Shown one piece after another: positions 34,795-42,679 of a stretch of DNA of 64,000 bases. The stretch spans positions 90,467-154,466 of the forward strand of contig NZ_JAJLRA010000014.1 in NCBI RefSeq assembly GCF_020991365.1, in the 5' to 3' direction. A model generated the notes under the pieces. That model did not search any database, was not told the origin of the DNA, and saw only the letters and a list, made by a program, of their open reading frames with translations. Origin of the DNA: Streptacidiphilus sp. ASG 303. GTDB lineage: Bacteria > Actinomycetota > Actinomycetes > Streptomycetales > Streptomycetaceae. Each line of letters starts with the position of its first letter. Positions within the stretch are counted from its first letter, which is position 1. Both the position numbers and the translations under genes were made by a program.

Positions 34795-34818
34795 GCCGCC
34801 CCGCCCCGCGGGGGCGGC
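34795..34818. terminator. Hairpin between convergent regulator and RidA genes
   Basis: Perfect 8-base arms GCCGCCCC and GGGGCGGC with an 8-base loop, 20 bases after the regulator stop. Confidence 0.5.
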
Positions 34819-34897
34819 GGGAGCGGTGCCTGCCGCGAAGCCGCCGTGCCGGCTGCGGCTGCCCGCGAGGGGCCGCGGCCGGCGCGTCCGGACGACG

Positions 34898-35290
34898 TCA
34901 GCCGAGGACGGCGTCGACCTCCACCTCGACGAGCCACGCGGGATCGATGAAGCGTGAGACCCCGACGAAGGTGCAGGCCGGCCGGACCGACGCGAACCGC
35001 TCTCCGTGCGCTCGCGCGGCCTCCTCCCAGCGGGTCACGTCGGTGAGCATGATGCGGGTCCGCACGACGTCCTCCAGCGACGCACCCGCCTCCTTCAGCG
35101 CGGCCTCGGCGATGTCCAGGCACCGGACGGTCTGGGCGTGGACGTCGCCCCGCCCCACGGTCGTCCCGTCGTCCCCGAGGGGAGCGGTCCCGGCGACCGC
35201 GACGTGCGCCCCTCTGCGGACCGCCCGGGAGAACCCGATGCGCGGTTCGAGCGGAGACCCGGAACTGACTGTCTGTCGAACACGGTTCAT
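34898..35290 (-). CDS. RidA/YjgF family protein
   Basis: A 130-residue RidA-type enamine/imine deaminase: GSPLEPRIGFSRAVRRGAHVAVAGTAPLGDDGTTVG, then QTVRCLDIAEAALKEAGASLEDVVRTRIMLTDVTRWEEAARAHGERF and RPACTFVGVSRFIDPAWLVEVEVDAV. The arginine in the RTRIML block is at the usual substrate-carboxylate position. The ATG at 35290 fits the family length; an ATG at 35308 is possible. Confidence 0.88.
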   Translation of the reverse strand: MNRVRQTVSSGSPLEPRIGFSRAVRRGAHVAVAGTAPLGDDGTTVGRGDVHAQTVRCLDIAEAALKEAGASLEDVVRTRIMLTDVTRWEEAARAHGERFASVRPACTFVGVSRFIDPAWLVEVEVDAVLG

Positions 35291-35330
35291 GCCGCCATGC
35301 TCACACACCGCCGCACCCGCGGGACGGGCG

Positions 35331-36284
35331 TCAGGGCCAGACCATCTCCAGGGTGTGCTCGGAGACGGTGTACCCGGCCCGGCGGAAGGCGGCGGCCATC
35401 GGCGTGTTCGTGGTGTCGGTCGCCGCGCGGATGCGCGGGACGCCCTCGGCGGCCAGGACGCGGGTGCCCTCGGCCAGGACCTCGTCGATCCAGCCGCGGC
35501 CGCGGTGCTCGGGCAGCACGCCGAGGTAGGCGATGACCGGGTTGTAGGCGTTGCGGGCCGCGACGACGAAGCCGACCGGCTCCCCGCCGGGCAGCTCGGC
35601 GACGCGCCACCACTCCCGGGGGCTGCGGAAGCCCGCGAACTCCCCGTCGTAGTGCCCGGCGGCGGCCTGCTCCGGCGTCATCCGGGCCAGGTCGTCGCGG
35701 CTGTAGGCGTCGAGGGTGCCCTCCAGCACCCGGGTCATCAGGCCGACCAGCTCCTCCCGTCCGGCGGCGGGCCGGAAGGAGAGCCGCCCGGTGGGCGGGG
35801 GCACGGGCGTGCCGGGACGCCACTCCAGGCGCAGCCGCTCCACCATCATCCGGGCGCCGGTGCGGGCGGCGGCCGCCGTGCGGTCCTCCACGCCGCGCCG
35901 GACCTCCGGGCGGTCGCGCCAGTCCGGCGGCGCGAGGCGGCTGTACGGGGGCGGGCGGGTGCCGGCGGGGAGGACGGCGGCCGCGGCGGTGCGCAGCAGC
36001 CGCTCGCCGATGCCGACCCGCGCGGGGCTGTCGAGGGCGTCGTCGAGGTCGAGGACGTCCAGGAGGAAGGGGTCGTCGCCGCGGCGGCGGCCCCACCAGG
36101 CGGCGCGGGCCACCGGGCGGCCGCCGTCGAGGGCGAGCCACATCCAGCCGGGCAGGCGGCGGCCGTCCTCCAGGTCGCCGGCGAACTCCTCGTTGAAGCG
36201 GTGGGGCAGGCGGTTGAAAAGGTCCAGTTCACCGGGGCCGGCTATCGGACGGATCGTCAGGTCGTGCGGTGCTGCTGCGGTCAA
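35331..36284 (-). CDS. Tandem-GNAT acetyltransferase (TTG start)
   Basis: A 317-residue protein with two GNAT modules. The C-terminal one is intact, with the acetyl-CoA loop LGVLPEHRGRGWIDEVLAEG near residues 255-274; the N-terminal one (residues 10-150) is degenerate and probably structural. No ATG or GTG fits; a TTG at 36284 has GGAGAG 7 bases upstream, and the protein then begins LTAAAPHDLTIRPIAGPGEL, just where the fold begins. Substrate unknown. Confidence 0.75.
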   Translation of the reverse strand: MTAAAPHDLTIRPIAGPGELDLFNRLPHRFNEEFAGDLEDGRRLPGWMWLALDGGRPVARAAWWGRRRGDDPFLLDVLDLDDALDSPARVGIGERLLRTAAAAVLPAGTRPPPYSRLAPPDWRDRPEVRRGVEDRTAAAARTGARMMVERLRLEWRPGTPVPPPTGRLSFRPAAGREELVGLMTRVLEGTLDAYSRDDLARMTPEQAAAGHYDGEFAGFRSPREWWRVAELPGGEPVGFVVAARNAYNPVIAYLGVLPEHRGRGWIDEVLAEGTRVLAAEGVPRIRAATDTTNTPMAAAFRRAGYTVSEHTLEMVWP

Positions 36285-36521
36285 GGCGCTCTCCGTCGCG
36301 GGGGTGCGCCCGGCCGGTCCGGGGCTCAGCCGGGGCCGACGCCCCGGAAGGGGGCGGGCGCGGTGGTCGTGCGGGTCATCGGCTCGTCCTCCTCTCGGGT
36401 CGGGGCCGCTCCCGTCCCGGGCGGGAGGGGACGCGGCGCCCCAGGTGTACCGGCCGCCAGGAGCGGCCCGCAACCGGTTTTCCGGCCCGGACCGCCGGAC
36501 CGCCGGGCCGGCGCCCGGGCC

Positions 36522-37334
36522 CTAGCGGCGGGCGGACCGCAGGGCGGGCAGGTCGGCCACGACCGTGCAGGAGCCGGGGGCGATCTCGGTGAAGCCCGCG
36601 TCGCGGACGACCGGCAGGCCGCTGCCGGCCAGCTCCGCCCAGGCCGCCGCCGGGGCGGTGCGCACGGCCAGGGCGAAGCCGCGCTCCGCCCAGGCGGCGC
36701 GCTCGGCGGCGTCCAGCTCCCACCAGGCGAGCTGGGCGGCGTGCCCGGCCTGCGCCATGGCCTTGCCCGCGCTCATGCCCAGGTCCGGGTTGACCCACAG
36801 GACCGGCGTGCCCGGCTCCGGCGCGGGCGGCTCGGCGGGGTCGTCCAGGTCGGTGCCGGAGACCTGGAGCCGGGCGAGGTCCTTGGGCCAGCCGTCCAGC
36901 GGCACCGGCGGGTACACCCGGACCTCGGCGGCGGGCCGGGGCGCGGCGGCCGCCTCCCCGGCGGCGGCCTCCCCGGCAGCCGCGGCCCCGGCGGCCCCGG
37001 ACCCCGCGGCCCCGGGCGCGCCGCTCCCGTGCACCGTGATGCCGGGCAGCGCCTCCGCCCGCCGCCACTCCGCGCCGCGGGCCCGCCGCACCACCTTGCG
37101 GATGCGGGCGTCCTCCCAGGCCGCGACCGCCTGCGCCCACTCCCCGCCGTCGGCTGAGCGGGGGTCGGCGAGGAGGGTGAGCACGGCGCGGGCGGCGGTC
37201 TCCATCGCGTCGGTGCGTCCGGGCGGGGCTGCCCGCTCCACGCGGACGACGAGCGGCAGCACGTACTGGGGGGCGGCGTCGCGGGAGGCCGCGGGATCGG
37301 GGGCGTCGAACGGGTCGGTCACGGCTCCCAGCAT
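36522..37334 (-). CDS. Peptidyl-tRNA hydrolase 2-like protein
   Basis: A 270-residue protein with a C-terminal PTH2 domain (about residues 175-270): VNPDLGMSAGKAMAQAGHAAQLAWW carries the catalytic-type GKxxAQxxHA block, and GLPVVRDAGFTEIAPGSCTVVAD is the DAGxTxxxxGs end. PTH2 releases peptidyl-tRNA in archaea and eukaryotes; actinobacteria also have longer forms like this beside normal Pth. An Ala/Gly-rich linker (residues 103-130) joins it to a helical N-terminal extension. The ATG at 37334 or the GTG at 37322 may be the start. Confidence 0.78.
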   Translation of the reverse strand: MLGAVTDPFDAPDPAASRDAAPQYVLPLVVRVERAAPPGRTDAMETAARAVLTLLADPRSADGGEWAQAVAAWEDARIRKVVRRARGAEWRRAEALPGITVHGSGAPGAAGSGAAGAAAAGEAAAGEAAAAPRPAAEVRVYPPVPLDGWPKDLARLQVSGTDLDDPAEPPAPEPGTPVLWVNPDLGMSAGKAMAQAGHAAQLAWWELDAAERAAWAERGFALAVRTAPAAAWAELAGSGLPVVRDAGFTEIAPGSCTVVADLPALRSARR

Positions 37335-37366
37335 GCCAGCAGCCCCCGCCGGTAGGCTGACCGGCC

Positions 37367-37798
37367 ATGACCGGCACCGTGCCCGAGGGCTACGCGATCG
37401 ACACCGACCCGGCCAGGATCGACGTGGACGCGGTCCACCGCTGGCTGTCCACGGACGCCTACTGGGCGCTGGGGCGCAGCCGGGGGACGGTGGAGCGGTC
37501 GGTGGCGGCGTCGGTGAACTTCGGCGTCTTCGACGCCTCCGGCGCGCAGTGCGGCTACGCCCGGGTGGTGACCGACCTGGCGACCTTCGCGTGGCTGTGC
37601 GACGTGTACGTGGACCGGGCGCACCGGGGCCGGGGCCTCGGCGTGGCGCTGGCCGCGGCGGTGCGGGACCACCTGGCGCCGTACGGGCTGCGGCGGGTGC
37701 TGCTGGCCACGGGGGACGCCCACGGGGTGTACGCGCAGGTGGGGTTCCGGCCGCTGCCGGACCCGCACAAGTGGATGGTGCTGGGCCGCGAGGCGTGA
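37367..37798 (+). CDS. GNAT acetyltransferase
   Basis: A 143-residue single-domain GNAT with the acetyl-CoA loop DVYVDRAHRGRGLGVALAAAVRDHL (residues 80-104) and the ending YAQVGFRPLPDPHKWMVLGR. Substrate unknown. The ATG at 37367 has no Shine-Dalgarno; TAGGCT sits 8 bases upstream, so it is probably leaderless. It diverges from the PTH2-like gene over only 32 bases. Confidence 0.85.
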   Translation: MTGTVPEGYAIDTDPARIDVDAVHRWLSTDAYWALGRSRGTVERSVAASVNFGVFDASGAQCGYARVVTDLATFAWLCDVYVDRAHRGRGLGVALAAAVRDHLAPYGLRRVLLATGDAHGVYAQVGFRPLPDPHKWMVLGREA

Positions 37799-37847
37799 GG
37801 CCCGGCCCCTTCCGCCCCCGGGACGCCCCGCGCCCGGCCGCCCCCGC

Positions 37848-37871
37848 CCGAACGCCGGACGGGGCGTTCGG
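37848..37871. terminator. Hairpin between convergent genes
   Basis: Perfect 9-base arms CCGAACGCC and GGCGTTCGG with a 6-base loop. Confidence 0.6.
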
Positions 37872-37899
37872 ACGGGGACGGCCGGGGCAGACGGACCGG

Positions 37900-38844
37900 T
37901 CAGGCCGCGGACTCGGGCCCGGGCTCGGGCTCGGGCTCGGGCTCGGGCCGGGGCAGCTTCATGGCGTCCGCGAGGCGGTCGGAGAGCGGCCGGACCAGTT
38001 CCCGCAGCCGGACGCTCCGCTCGGTGCCCAGGGCCTGCCAGGGGGCGAGGGCGAGGTGGTCGGTGAGGTCCTCGACCTCGCGCCGCAGGGCGCGGCCGGC
38101 GTCGGTGAGCGCGCCGTCGGCGTCGAGCAGCCCGCGGGCGGCGAGGCGGCCCTCGGCGGCCTCCCAGTCGGCGTCGGACCAGCCGCGCCGGGGCTGGATG
38201 GAGCCGCGGACCTCCCCGCCCTCCGCCGTGATGGCGACCAGGGCCTCGACCGCGTCCAGTCCGGAGCGGAGCAGGGCCGCGTTGTGCCCGTCGCCGCGCC
38301 ACTCGCGCAGCGTGGTGGCGGCCTGCCAGAGCCTGAGGTGGGGCTCGTCGGGGAGCGGGAGGGCCGCGTTGGCGGCGCCGAGGGGGCGCCCGGCGGGCGT
38401 GCAGGCGGCGGCCGCCTCGGCGGCGAGGTCGGCGGCCTCGGCCACCTCGGGCGAGCCGACGGCGTCGGGGAGCAGGGCGCGCAGGGCCGCGTCGGCGCCG
38501 GCGAGCCGGGCGGCGAGGACCTTCTCGGGGGCGGCCTTCTCCCACACGCCGGGGATGGAGCGGCCGGTCAGGGCGGGGTGGAAGTGGTAGAAGACGGCGT
38601 CCACCACGGAGGCGGGCGCGGCGCCCATCGGGGCGGTGCGCCCGGCGAAGTACACGGCCCAGGGGTGGGTGATGCCGTGGGCGTGGAAGGGGGCGTGCGC
38701 CTGCGGGGCGAGGATGGCGACGACGTGGTACGGCTCCAGGACGTCCCGCAGCGACCGGGCGAGGCGCAGCCCGGCGGGGCGGGGGCGGTCCGGGCGGGGC
38801 CCGGCCGTGCGGGGGCCGCCGGGGGCGGTGGTCGGCTCGGTCAC
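37900..38844 (-). CDS. SCO6745-type helix-turn-helix family protein
   Basis: A 314-residue soluble protein like the actinobacterial SCO6745 family: GITHPWAVYFAGRTAPMGAAPASVVDAVFYHFHPALT near residues 55-91 and LREWRGDGHNAALLRSGLDAVEALV near 172-196, then a C-terminal winged-helix-like segment with RGWSDADWEAAEGRLAARGLLDADGALTDAGRALRREVE. Function not established. It ends in a run of PEPEPEPE. The GTG at 38844 has AAGGAG upstream; an ATG at 38880 lies inside the -10 region and is rejected. Confidence 0.75.
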   Translation of the reverse strand: MTEPTTAPGGPRTAGPRPDRPRPAGLRLARSLRDVLEPYHVVAILAPQAHAPFHAHGITHPWAVYFAGRTAPMGAAPASVVDAVFYHFHPALTGRSIPGVWEKAAPEKVLAARLAGADAALRALLPDAVGSPEVAEAADLAAEAAAACTPAGRPLGAANAALPLPDEPHLRLWQAATTLREWRGDGHNAALLRSGLDAVEALVAITAEGGEVRGSIQPRRGWSDADWEAAEGRLAARGLLDADGALTDAGRALRREVEDLTDHLALAPWQALGTERSVRLRELVRPLSDRLADAMKLPRPEPEPEPEPGPESAA

Positions 38845-38875
38845 GCTCTGCTCCTTGGGTGGGAGGGTGCGACCG

Positions 38876-38913
38876 AGCATAGGGTGAATGTTTCATCACA
38901 TCAACCATTCACC
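38876..38913 (-). promoter_or_regulatory. Promoter with overlapping inverted repeat
   Basis: On the minus strand, TTGATG (38904-38899) and TATGCT (38881-38876) are a near-consensus -35/-10 pair with 17 bp between. Arms GGTGAATG and CATTCACC (38913-38906 and 38890-38883) bracket the -35 and reach into the spacer, as a repressor site would. Confidence 0.72.
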
Positions 38914-38920
38914 CCGGTGG

Positions 38921-39841
38921 TCACCTCAGCCGCGGGTCCAGGGCGTCGCGCACCGCGTCGCCCAGCAGCAGGAAGCTCAGCACCGTCACCGACAGGAAGA
39001 GCGCCGGGAAGACCAGCAGGTGCGGGTGGTCGGCGTAGAAGTCCTGCGCCATGTTCAGCTGCAGCCCCCAGGAGACCGTGGGGTACTGCAGGCCGACGCC
39101 CAGGTAGTCCAGGGTGGCCTCGCCGGCGATGACGTTGCCGACGTTGAGCATGGCGACCACGAAGACCGGGGCGAAGGCGTTGGGCAGGATGTGGCGGGTC
39201 ATCACCCGCAGGTGCCCGGCGCCCAGCGCCCGCGCCGCGAGCACGTGGTCGGACTCCCGGACCGCGATGACCTGGGAGCGCATGATCCTGGTCATGGTGG
39301 TCCAGCCGAGCGCCACCAGCACCAGGGTGACCGCCCAGATCCCGTGGCCGGGGAAGGCGGTGAGGACCACGGTGGCGCCGAGCACGAACGGCAGCCCGAA
39401 GAAGACGTCGGTGACCCGGGAGAGCACGGCGTCGACGGCGCCGCCGAAGTACCCGGCGAGGGAGCCGAGCACCACCGAGACCGCGAGCGCGAAGAGGGTC
39501 ACGGCGGTGCCCACCAGCAGGCTGGGCCGCGCGCCGTGGACCACCTGGGACCAGTAGTCGCAGCCCTGCACGTCCCAGCCGAAGGGGTGGCCGCCGGCCG
39601 GCCCCTGCTTGGCGCGCAGCAGGTCGCACTGCTCGTTCGGGCCGAGCCGGGCGAAGAGCGAGGGCACCGCGGCCATCACCCCGGCCAGCAGCAGGACCGC
39701 CGCCGAGCACCAGAACAGCGGCCTGCGGCGCAGCTCGTACCAGGCGTCGCCGCCGCGCCGCCGCACCGGCGGCACGCCCCCGTCCGCCGCCGCCTCCGGG
39801 AGCGGGGCGGCGGGCGGGTCGAGGGTGGTGGGCTCAGTCAT
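38921..39841 (-). CDS. Peptide ABC transporter permease, DppC-like
   Basis: A 306-residue permease with six helices. The cytoplasmic loop that docks the ATPase is seen as RESDHVLAARALGAGHLRVMTRHILPNAFAPV near residues 202-233, matching the EAA motif of the oligopeptide/dipeptide class. GWDVQGCDYWSQVVHGARPSLLVG is the usual loop after TM1. Its start overlaps dppB by 8 bases, so translation is coupled. It is the last gene of the transporter operon. Confidence 0.92.
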   Translation of the reverse strand: MTEPTTLDPPAAPLPEAAADGGVPPVRRRGGDAWYELRRRPLFWCSAAVLLLAGVMAAVPSLFARLGPNEQCDLLRAKQGPAGGHPFGWDVQGCDYWSQVVHGARPSLLVGTAVTLFALAVSVVLGSLAGYFGGAVDAVLSRVTDVFFGLPFVLGATVVLTAFPGHGIWAVTLVLVALGWTTMTRIMRSQVIAVRESDHVLAARALGAGHLRVMTRHILPNAFAPVFVVAMLNVGNVIAGEATLDYLGVGLQYPTVSWGLQLNMAQDFYADHPHLLVFPALFLSVTVLSFLLLGDAVRDALDPRLR

Positions 39842-40760
39842 GGCGGATCCTCGGGTCCAGGACTCCGTAGAGCAGGTCGACGGCGAGGTTCACCAGCAGG
39901 AAGACCAGCACGAGCGCGGTGGTGGCGCCGACCACCACCGGCCCCTCCTTCAGCTGGATGGACTGGAACACCTGCTGGCCGACGCCGGGCAGGTTGAAGA
40001 TGCCCTCGGTCACCACCGCGCCCGCCATCAGCGCGCCGAAGTCGACGCCGAGGTAGGTGACCACCGGGATCAGCGAGTTGCGCAGGGTGTGCACCACCAC
40101 GGTCCGGGTGCGGCCCAGGCCCTTGGCGGCGGCGGTGCGGACGTAGTCCGAGCGGAGGTTCTCCACCAGGGTGGTGCGGGTGAGCCGGGCGACGTACGCG
40201 AGGCCGAAGGAGCCCAGCACCATGCCGGGCAGCAGGTAGGAGGTGGGCCAGCCCTCCTCGGTGCCCGCGGTGGGCAGCAGCCCCCACTCCAGTCCGACCA
40301 GCAGCTGCGCGGTGTACCCGACCACGAAGACCGGCACCGCGATCACCAGCGTGGTGCCGGCGAGGACCGCGGTGTCCACGGCCTTCCCGCGCCGCAGCCC
40401 GGCGATGACGCCGAGGGTGACGCCGAGGACCAGCTCGAAGACCCACGCGGTGACCGCGAGCTGCGCGGTCACCGTCCAGCGGTCGGCGAGCAGGTCGGAG
40501 ACGCGCTGCCCGGTGAAGGTCTCCCCGAGGTCGCCGCGGACCAGCCCGGCCAGGTACTTCCCGTACTGGACCACGAGCGGGTCGTCGAGGTGGTAGCGGG
40601 CGTGGAGGGCGGCGAGCGCCGACGGGGAGACCGGCTTGTCGCCGGCCAGCGCCCGGACGGGGTCGCCGGGCAGGGCGAAGACCAGGGCGTAGATGAGGAA
40701 GGTGGTGCCCAGGAAGACGGGTACCGCCTGGAGCAGCCGGCGCGCGGTGTACCGGCCCAT
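39834..40760 (-). CDS. Peptide ABC transporter permease, DppB-like
   Basis: A 308-residue permease. RLLQAVPVFLGTTFLIYALVFALPGDP opens it, and the EAA loop is RSDYVRTAAAKGLGRTRTVVVHTLRNSLIPVVTYLG near residues 207-242. The ATG begins immediately after the TAG stop of the binding-protein gene. Together with the DppC-like partner it forms the membrane channel. Confidence 0.92.
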   Translation of the reverse strand: MGRYTARRLLQAVPVFLGTTFLIYALVFALPGDPVRALAGDKPVSPSALAALHARYHLDDPLVVQYGKYLAGLVRGDLGETFTGQRVSDLLADRWTVTAQLAVTAWVFELVLGVTLGVIAGLRRGKAVDTAVLAGTTLVIAVPVFVVGYTAQLLVGLEWGLLPTAGTEEGWPTSYLLPGMVLGSFGLAYVARLTRTTLVENLRSDYVRTAAAKGLGRTRTVVVHTLRNSLIPVVTYLGVDFGALMAGAVVTEGIFNLPGVGQQVFQSIQLKEGPVVVGATTALVLVFLLVNLAVDLLYGVLDPRIRHD

Positions 40761-42371
40761 CTACTTGACGGTGATCTGGTCGAGGCGGAGGGAGACGTAG
40801 GGGTCGGGGCGGACGCCCCGGAGCCGCTCGGACCAGGCGGAGTAGTCGGTCCAGTTCCACAGCGGCGCCATCGGCAGCTCGGCCAGGGCGATGTCCTCGG
40901 CCTGCTGGTAGAGCGGGGTGGCGGCGTCGAGGCCGGGGGCGGAGTTCGCCCGCTTCAGCAGGTCGAGGAACCGCTGGTTGTGCCAGCCCATGCGGTTGCC
41001 GTCGCCCCACATGTACTCGAGGTAGTCCTGGGCGCTCGGGTAGTCCATGACCCAGTTGTTGCGGTAGGGGCCGGTCTCCTTCCTGCCGGAGAGGGCGGAG
41101 AGGTAGTCGGAGGCGGGCACCTTGCGGAAGGCGACCCGGTCGATGCCGAGGTTCTGCCGGAGCTGGTTGGCGACGGCGGTCATCCACTGCTCGTAGGAGG
41201 AGTCGGCGTTGGAGAACCAGAGCTCCAGCGGGCCGTGGAAGCCCCCGGCCTGCGCGAGCAGCTGCTTCGCCTTCGCGGGGTCGTAGGTGCAGGCCTCGCC
41301 GCAGGCGTCCTTGCGGTAGCCGGGGACGTTGGGGGCGAGGAGCGAGGCCATCGGCTGGTAGGCGCCGTTGAAGACCGCGTCGACGACGGCCCTGCGGTCG
41401 ATCGCCATGGAGAAGGCCTTCCGCAGCCGCGGGTCGGCGAACCGCTTGTCGTAGACGGGGAAGCCGAGGTAGTCCATGGTGCCGCTGGGGGTGCCCCGGA
41501 GGCGGTCGCCGAGCAGGCGCCGGGCCTGCGGGAGGTGGGCGGGCGGCACGTTGAGCACGAGGTCGACCCGGCCGGCCTGGAAGTCGGTCCAGGCGGTGTC
41601 CTTGCTCGCGTAGATCCGGAACACCACGCCGGCCCCCTTCGCCGGGCGGGGCCCCCTGTAGCCGGCGTACTTCTTCAGCGTGATCCGCTGGTTGTGCTGC
41701 CAGTCGCCGTCCATGGCGAAGGGGCCGTTGCCGATCGGGTGGACGTCGAACCTCCTCGGGTCGGTGAAGGCGGCCCGGGGCAGCGGCGCGAAGCCGGTGT
41801 AGGCGAGCGTCATCGGGAACGGGCTGAAGGGCGCGGTGAGCCGCACCGTGAAGGTGAGGTCGTCGACCACCCTCAGGCCGGAGAGGGCCTTCGTCCTCGG
41901 GGCGGGCCCGCCGTCCTCCGGGTTGAGCTCCTTGTAGCCCTCGACGTTCGCGAAGTAGTAGTTGTTCGCCCAGCCGTTGGGCCCGTAGGCGGCGGCGTTC
42001 CAGGCGTCGACGAAGCTCCGCGCGGTGACCTTCTCGCCGTTCTGGAAGGTCTGCCCGGGCCGCAGCCGCACCGTCCAGGTGCGCTGGTCGGTGGAGGTGA
42101 CGGACTGCGCGGCCTGCATCACGGGGTGGCCGTCGGCGGGGTCGAGGGTGACGAGGGTGTCGAAGACGCCGTTGAGCACGTCGATGGAGTAGCTGCTGGT
42201 GGTGTTGCCCGGGGTGAGGTGGTCGGGCTCGGTGAGGGCGACGCTGTAGGAGCCGTCCGGCGCCGCGGAGTCCCCCCTGCCCCCGCCGCCCGTGCCGCCG
42301 CAGGCGGTCGAGGCGAGGAGCGCGGCGAGCGCGGCGGCGCCCCAGCGGGCGGGGCGGACGAGCCTGGTCAT
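40761..42371 (-). CDS. Peptide-binding lipoprotein (SBP family 5)
   Basis: A 536-residue extracellular solute-binding protein. The signal peptide ends LLASTACGG, a lipobox with the lipidated cysteine near residue 24. The fold shows the family-5 blocks VMQAAQSVTSTDQRTWTVRLRPGQTFQNGEKVTARSFVDAWN and FADPRLRKAFSMAIDRRAVVDAV. It delivers peptides (possibly D-Ala-containing) to the two permeases. The ATG at 42371 has GGAGG 4 bases before it. A promoter region 97 bases upstream carries the CGATGTTTTCCC motif. Confidence 0.92.
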   Translation of the reverse strand: MTRLVRPARWGAAALAALLASTACGGTGGGGRGDSAAPDGSYSVALTEPDHLTPGNTTSSYSIDVLNGVFDTLVTLDPADGHPVMQAAQSVTSTDQRTWTVRLRPGQTFQNGEKVTARSFVDAWNAAAYGPNGWANNYYFANVEGYKELNPEDGGPAPRTKALSGLRVVDDLTFTVRLTAPFSPFPMTLAYTGFAPLPRAAFTDPRRFDVHPIGNGPFAMDGDWQHNQRITLKKYAGYRGPRPAKGAGVVFRIYASKDTAWTDFQAGRVDLVLNVPPAHLPQARRLLGDRLRGTPSGTMDYLGFPVYDKRFADPRLRKAFSMAIDRRAVVDAVFNGAYQPMASLLAPNVPGYRKDACGEACTYDPAKAKQLLAQAGGFHGPLELWFSNADSSYEQWMTAVANQLRQNLGIDRVAFRKVPASDYLSALSGRKETGPYRNNWVMDYPSAQDYLEYMWGDGNRMGWHNQRFLDLLKRANSAPGLDAATPLYQQAEDIALAELPMAPLWNWTDYSAWSERLRGVRPDPYVSLRLDQITVK

Positions 42372-42466
42372 GCATCCTCCACGGGGTCCGGCTTGTTCGC
42401 GTACCGTCGAACCGGTCCGGTGCCACAGGACACCACCGGCGCGGGGGCGGGGCAACGCTTCGTCGG

Positions 42467-42478
42467 CGATGTTTTCCC
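42467..42478. promoter_or_regulatory. CGATGTTTTCCC motif, copy 1 (binding-protein promoter)
   Basis: Identical at all 12 bases to the copy upstream of the RpiR regulator gene (46062-46073). It lies 96 bases upstream of the binding-protein start and is AT-rich in a very G+C-rich sequence, so chance identity within one gene cluster is unlikely. Proposed site for the RpiR regulator. Confidence 0.6.
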
Positions 42479-42540
42479 TCACCGAACACCGCGGAAGCGC
42501 TCCGGGGCCCCGCGTCCCTCCCCCGGCCGTGTCCGTCCGA

Positions 42541-42570
42541 CCGTCCGTCACCCCGCCGGGTGACGGACGG
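42541..42570 (-). terminator. Strong hairpin after the M20 peptidase gene
   Basis: Perfect 13-base arms CCGTCCGTCACCC and GGGTGACGGACGG around CGCC, about 110 bases after the M20 stop and ahead of the binding-protein promoter. It should separate the peptidase and transporter transcripts. Confidence 0.7.
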
Positions 42571-42583
42571 CGGGGCGGCGGGA

Positions 42584-42646
42584 CGGCGGATCAGCGGGGC
42601 GGCGGGTTGACGGACCGGCGGATCAGCGGGACGGCGGATCAGCGGG
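42584..42646. repeat. Three 15-bp repeats CGGCGGATCAGCGGG
   Basis: Exact copies at 42584-42598, 42616-42630 and 42632-42646, spaced 32 and 16 bases apart. They are noncoding and lie between the hairpin and the M20 stop. Confidence 0.75.
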
Positions 42647-42679
42647 GGCGCCCCGCCGCCGCGCCGCCGGGGAGGGGCG

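Larger units (their letters stand above)
42372..42679. other. 308-base gap between binding-protein gene and M20 peptidase gene
   Basis: It holds, in order from the binding-protein start, a 12-bp AT-rich motif (42467-42478), a strong hairpin (42541-42570) and three 15-bp repeats (42584-42646). No coding sequence is supported. Confidence 0.7.
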
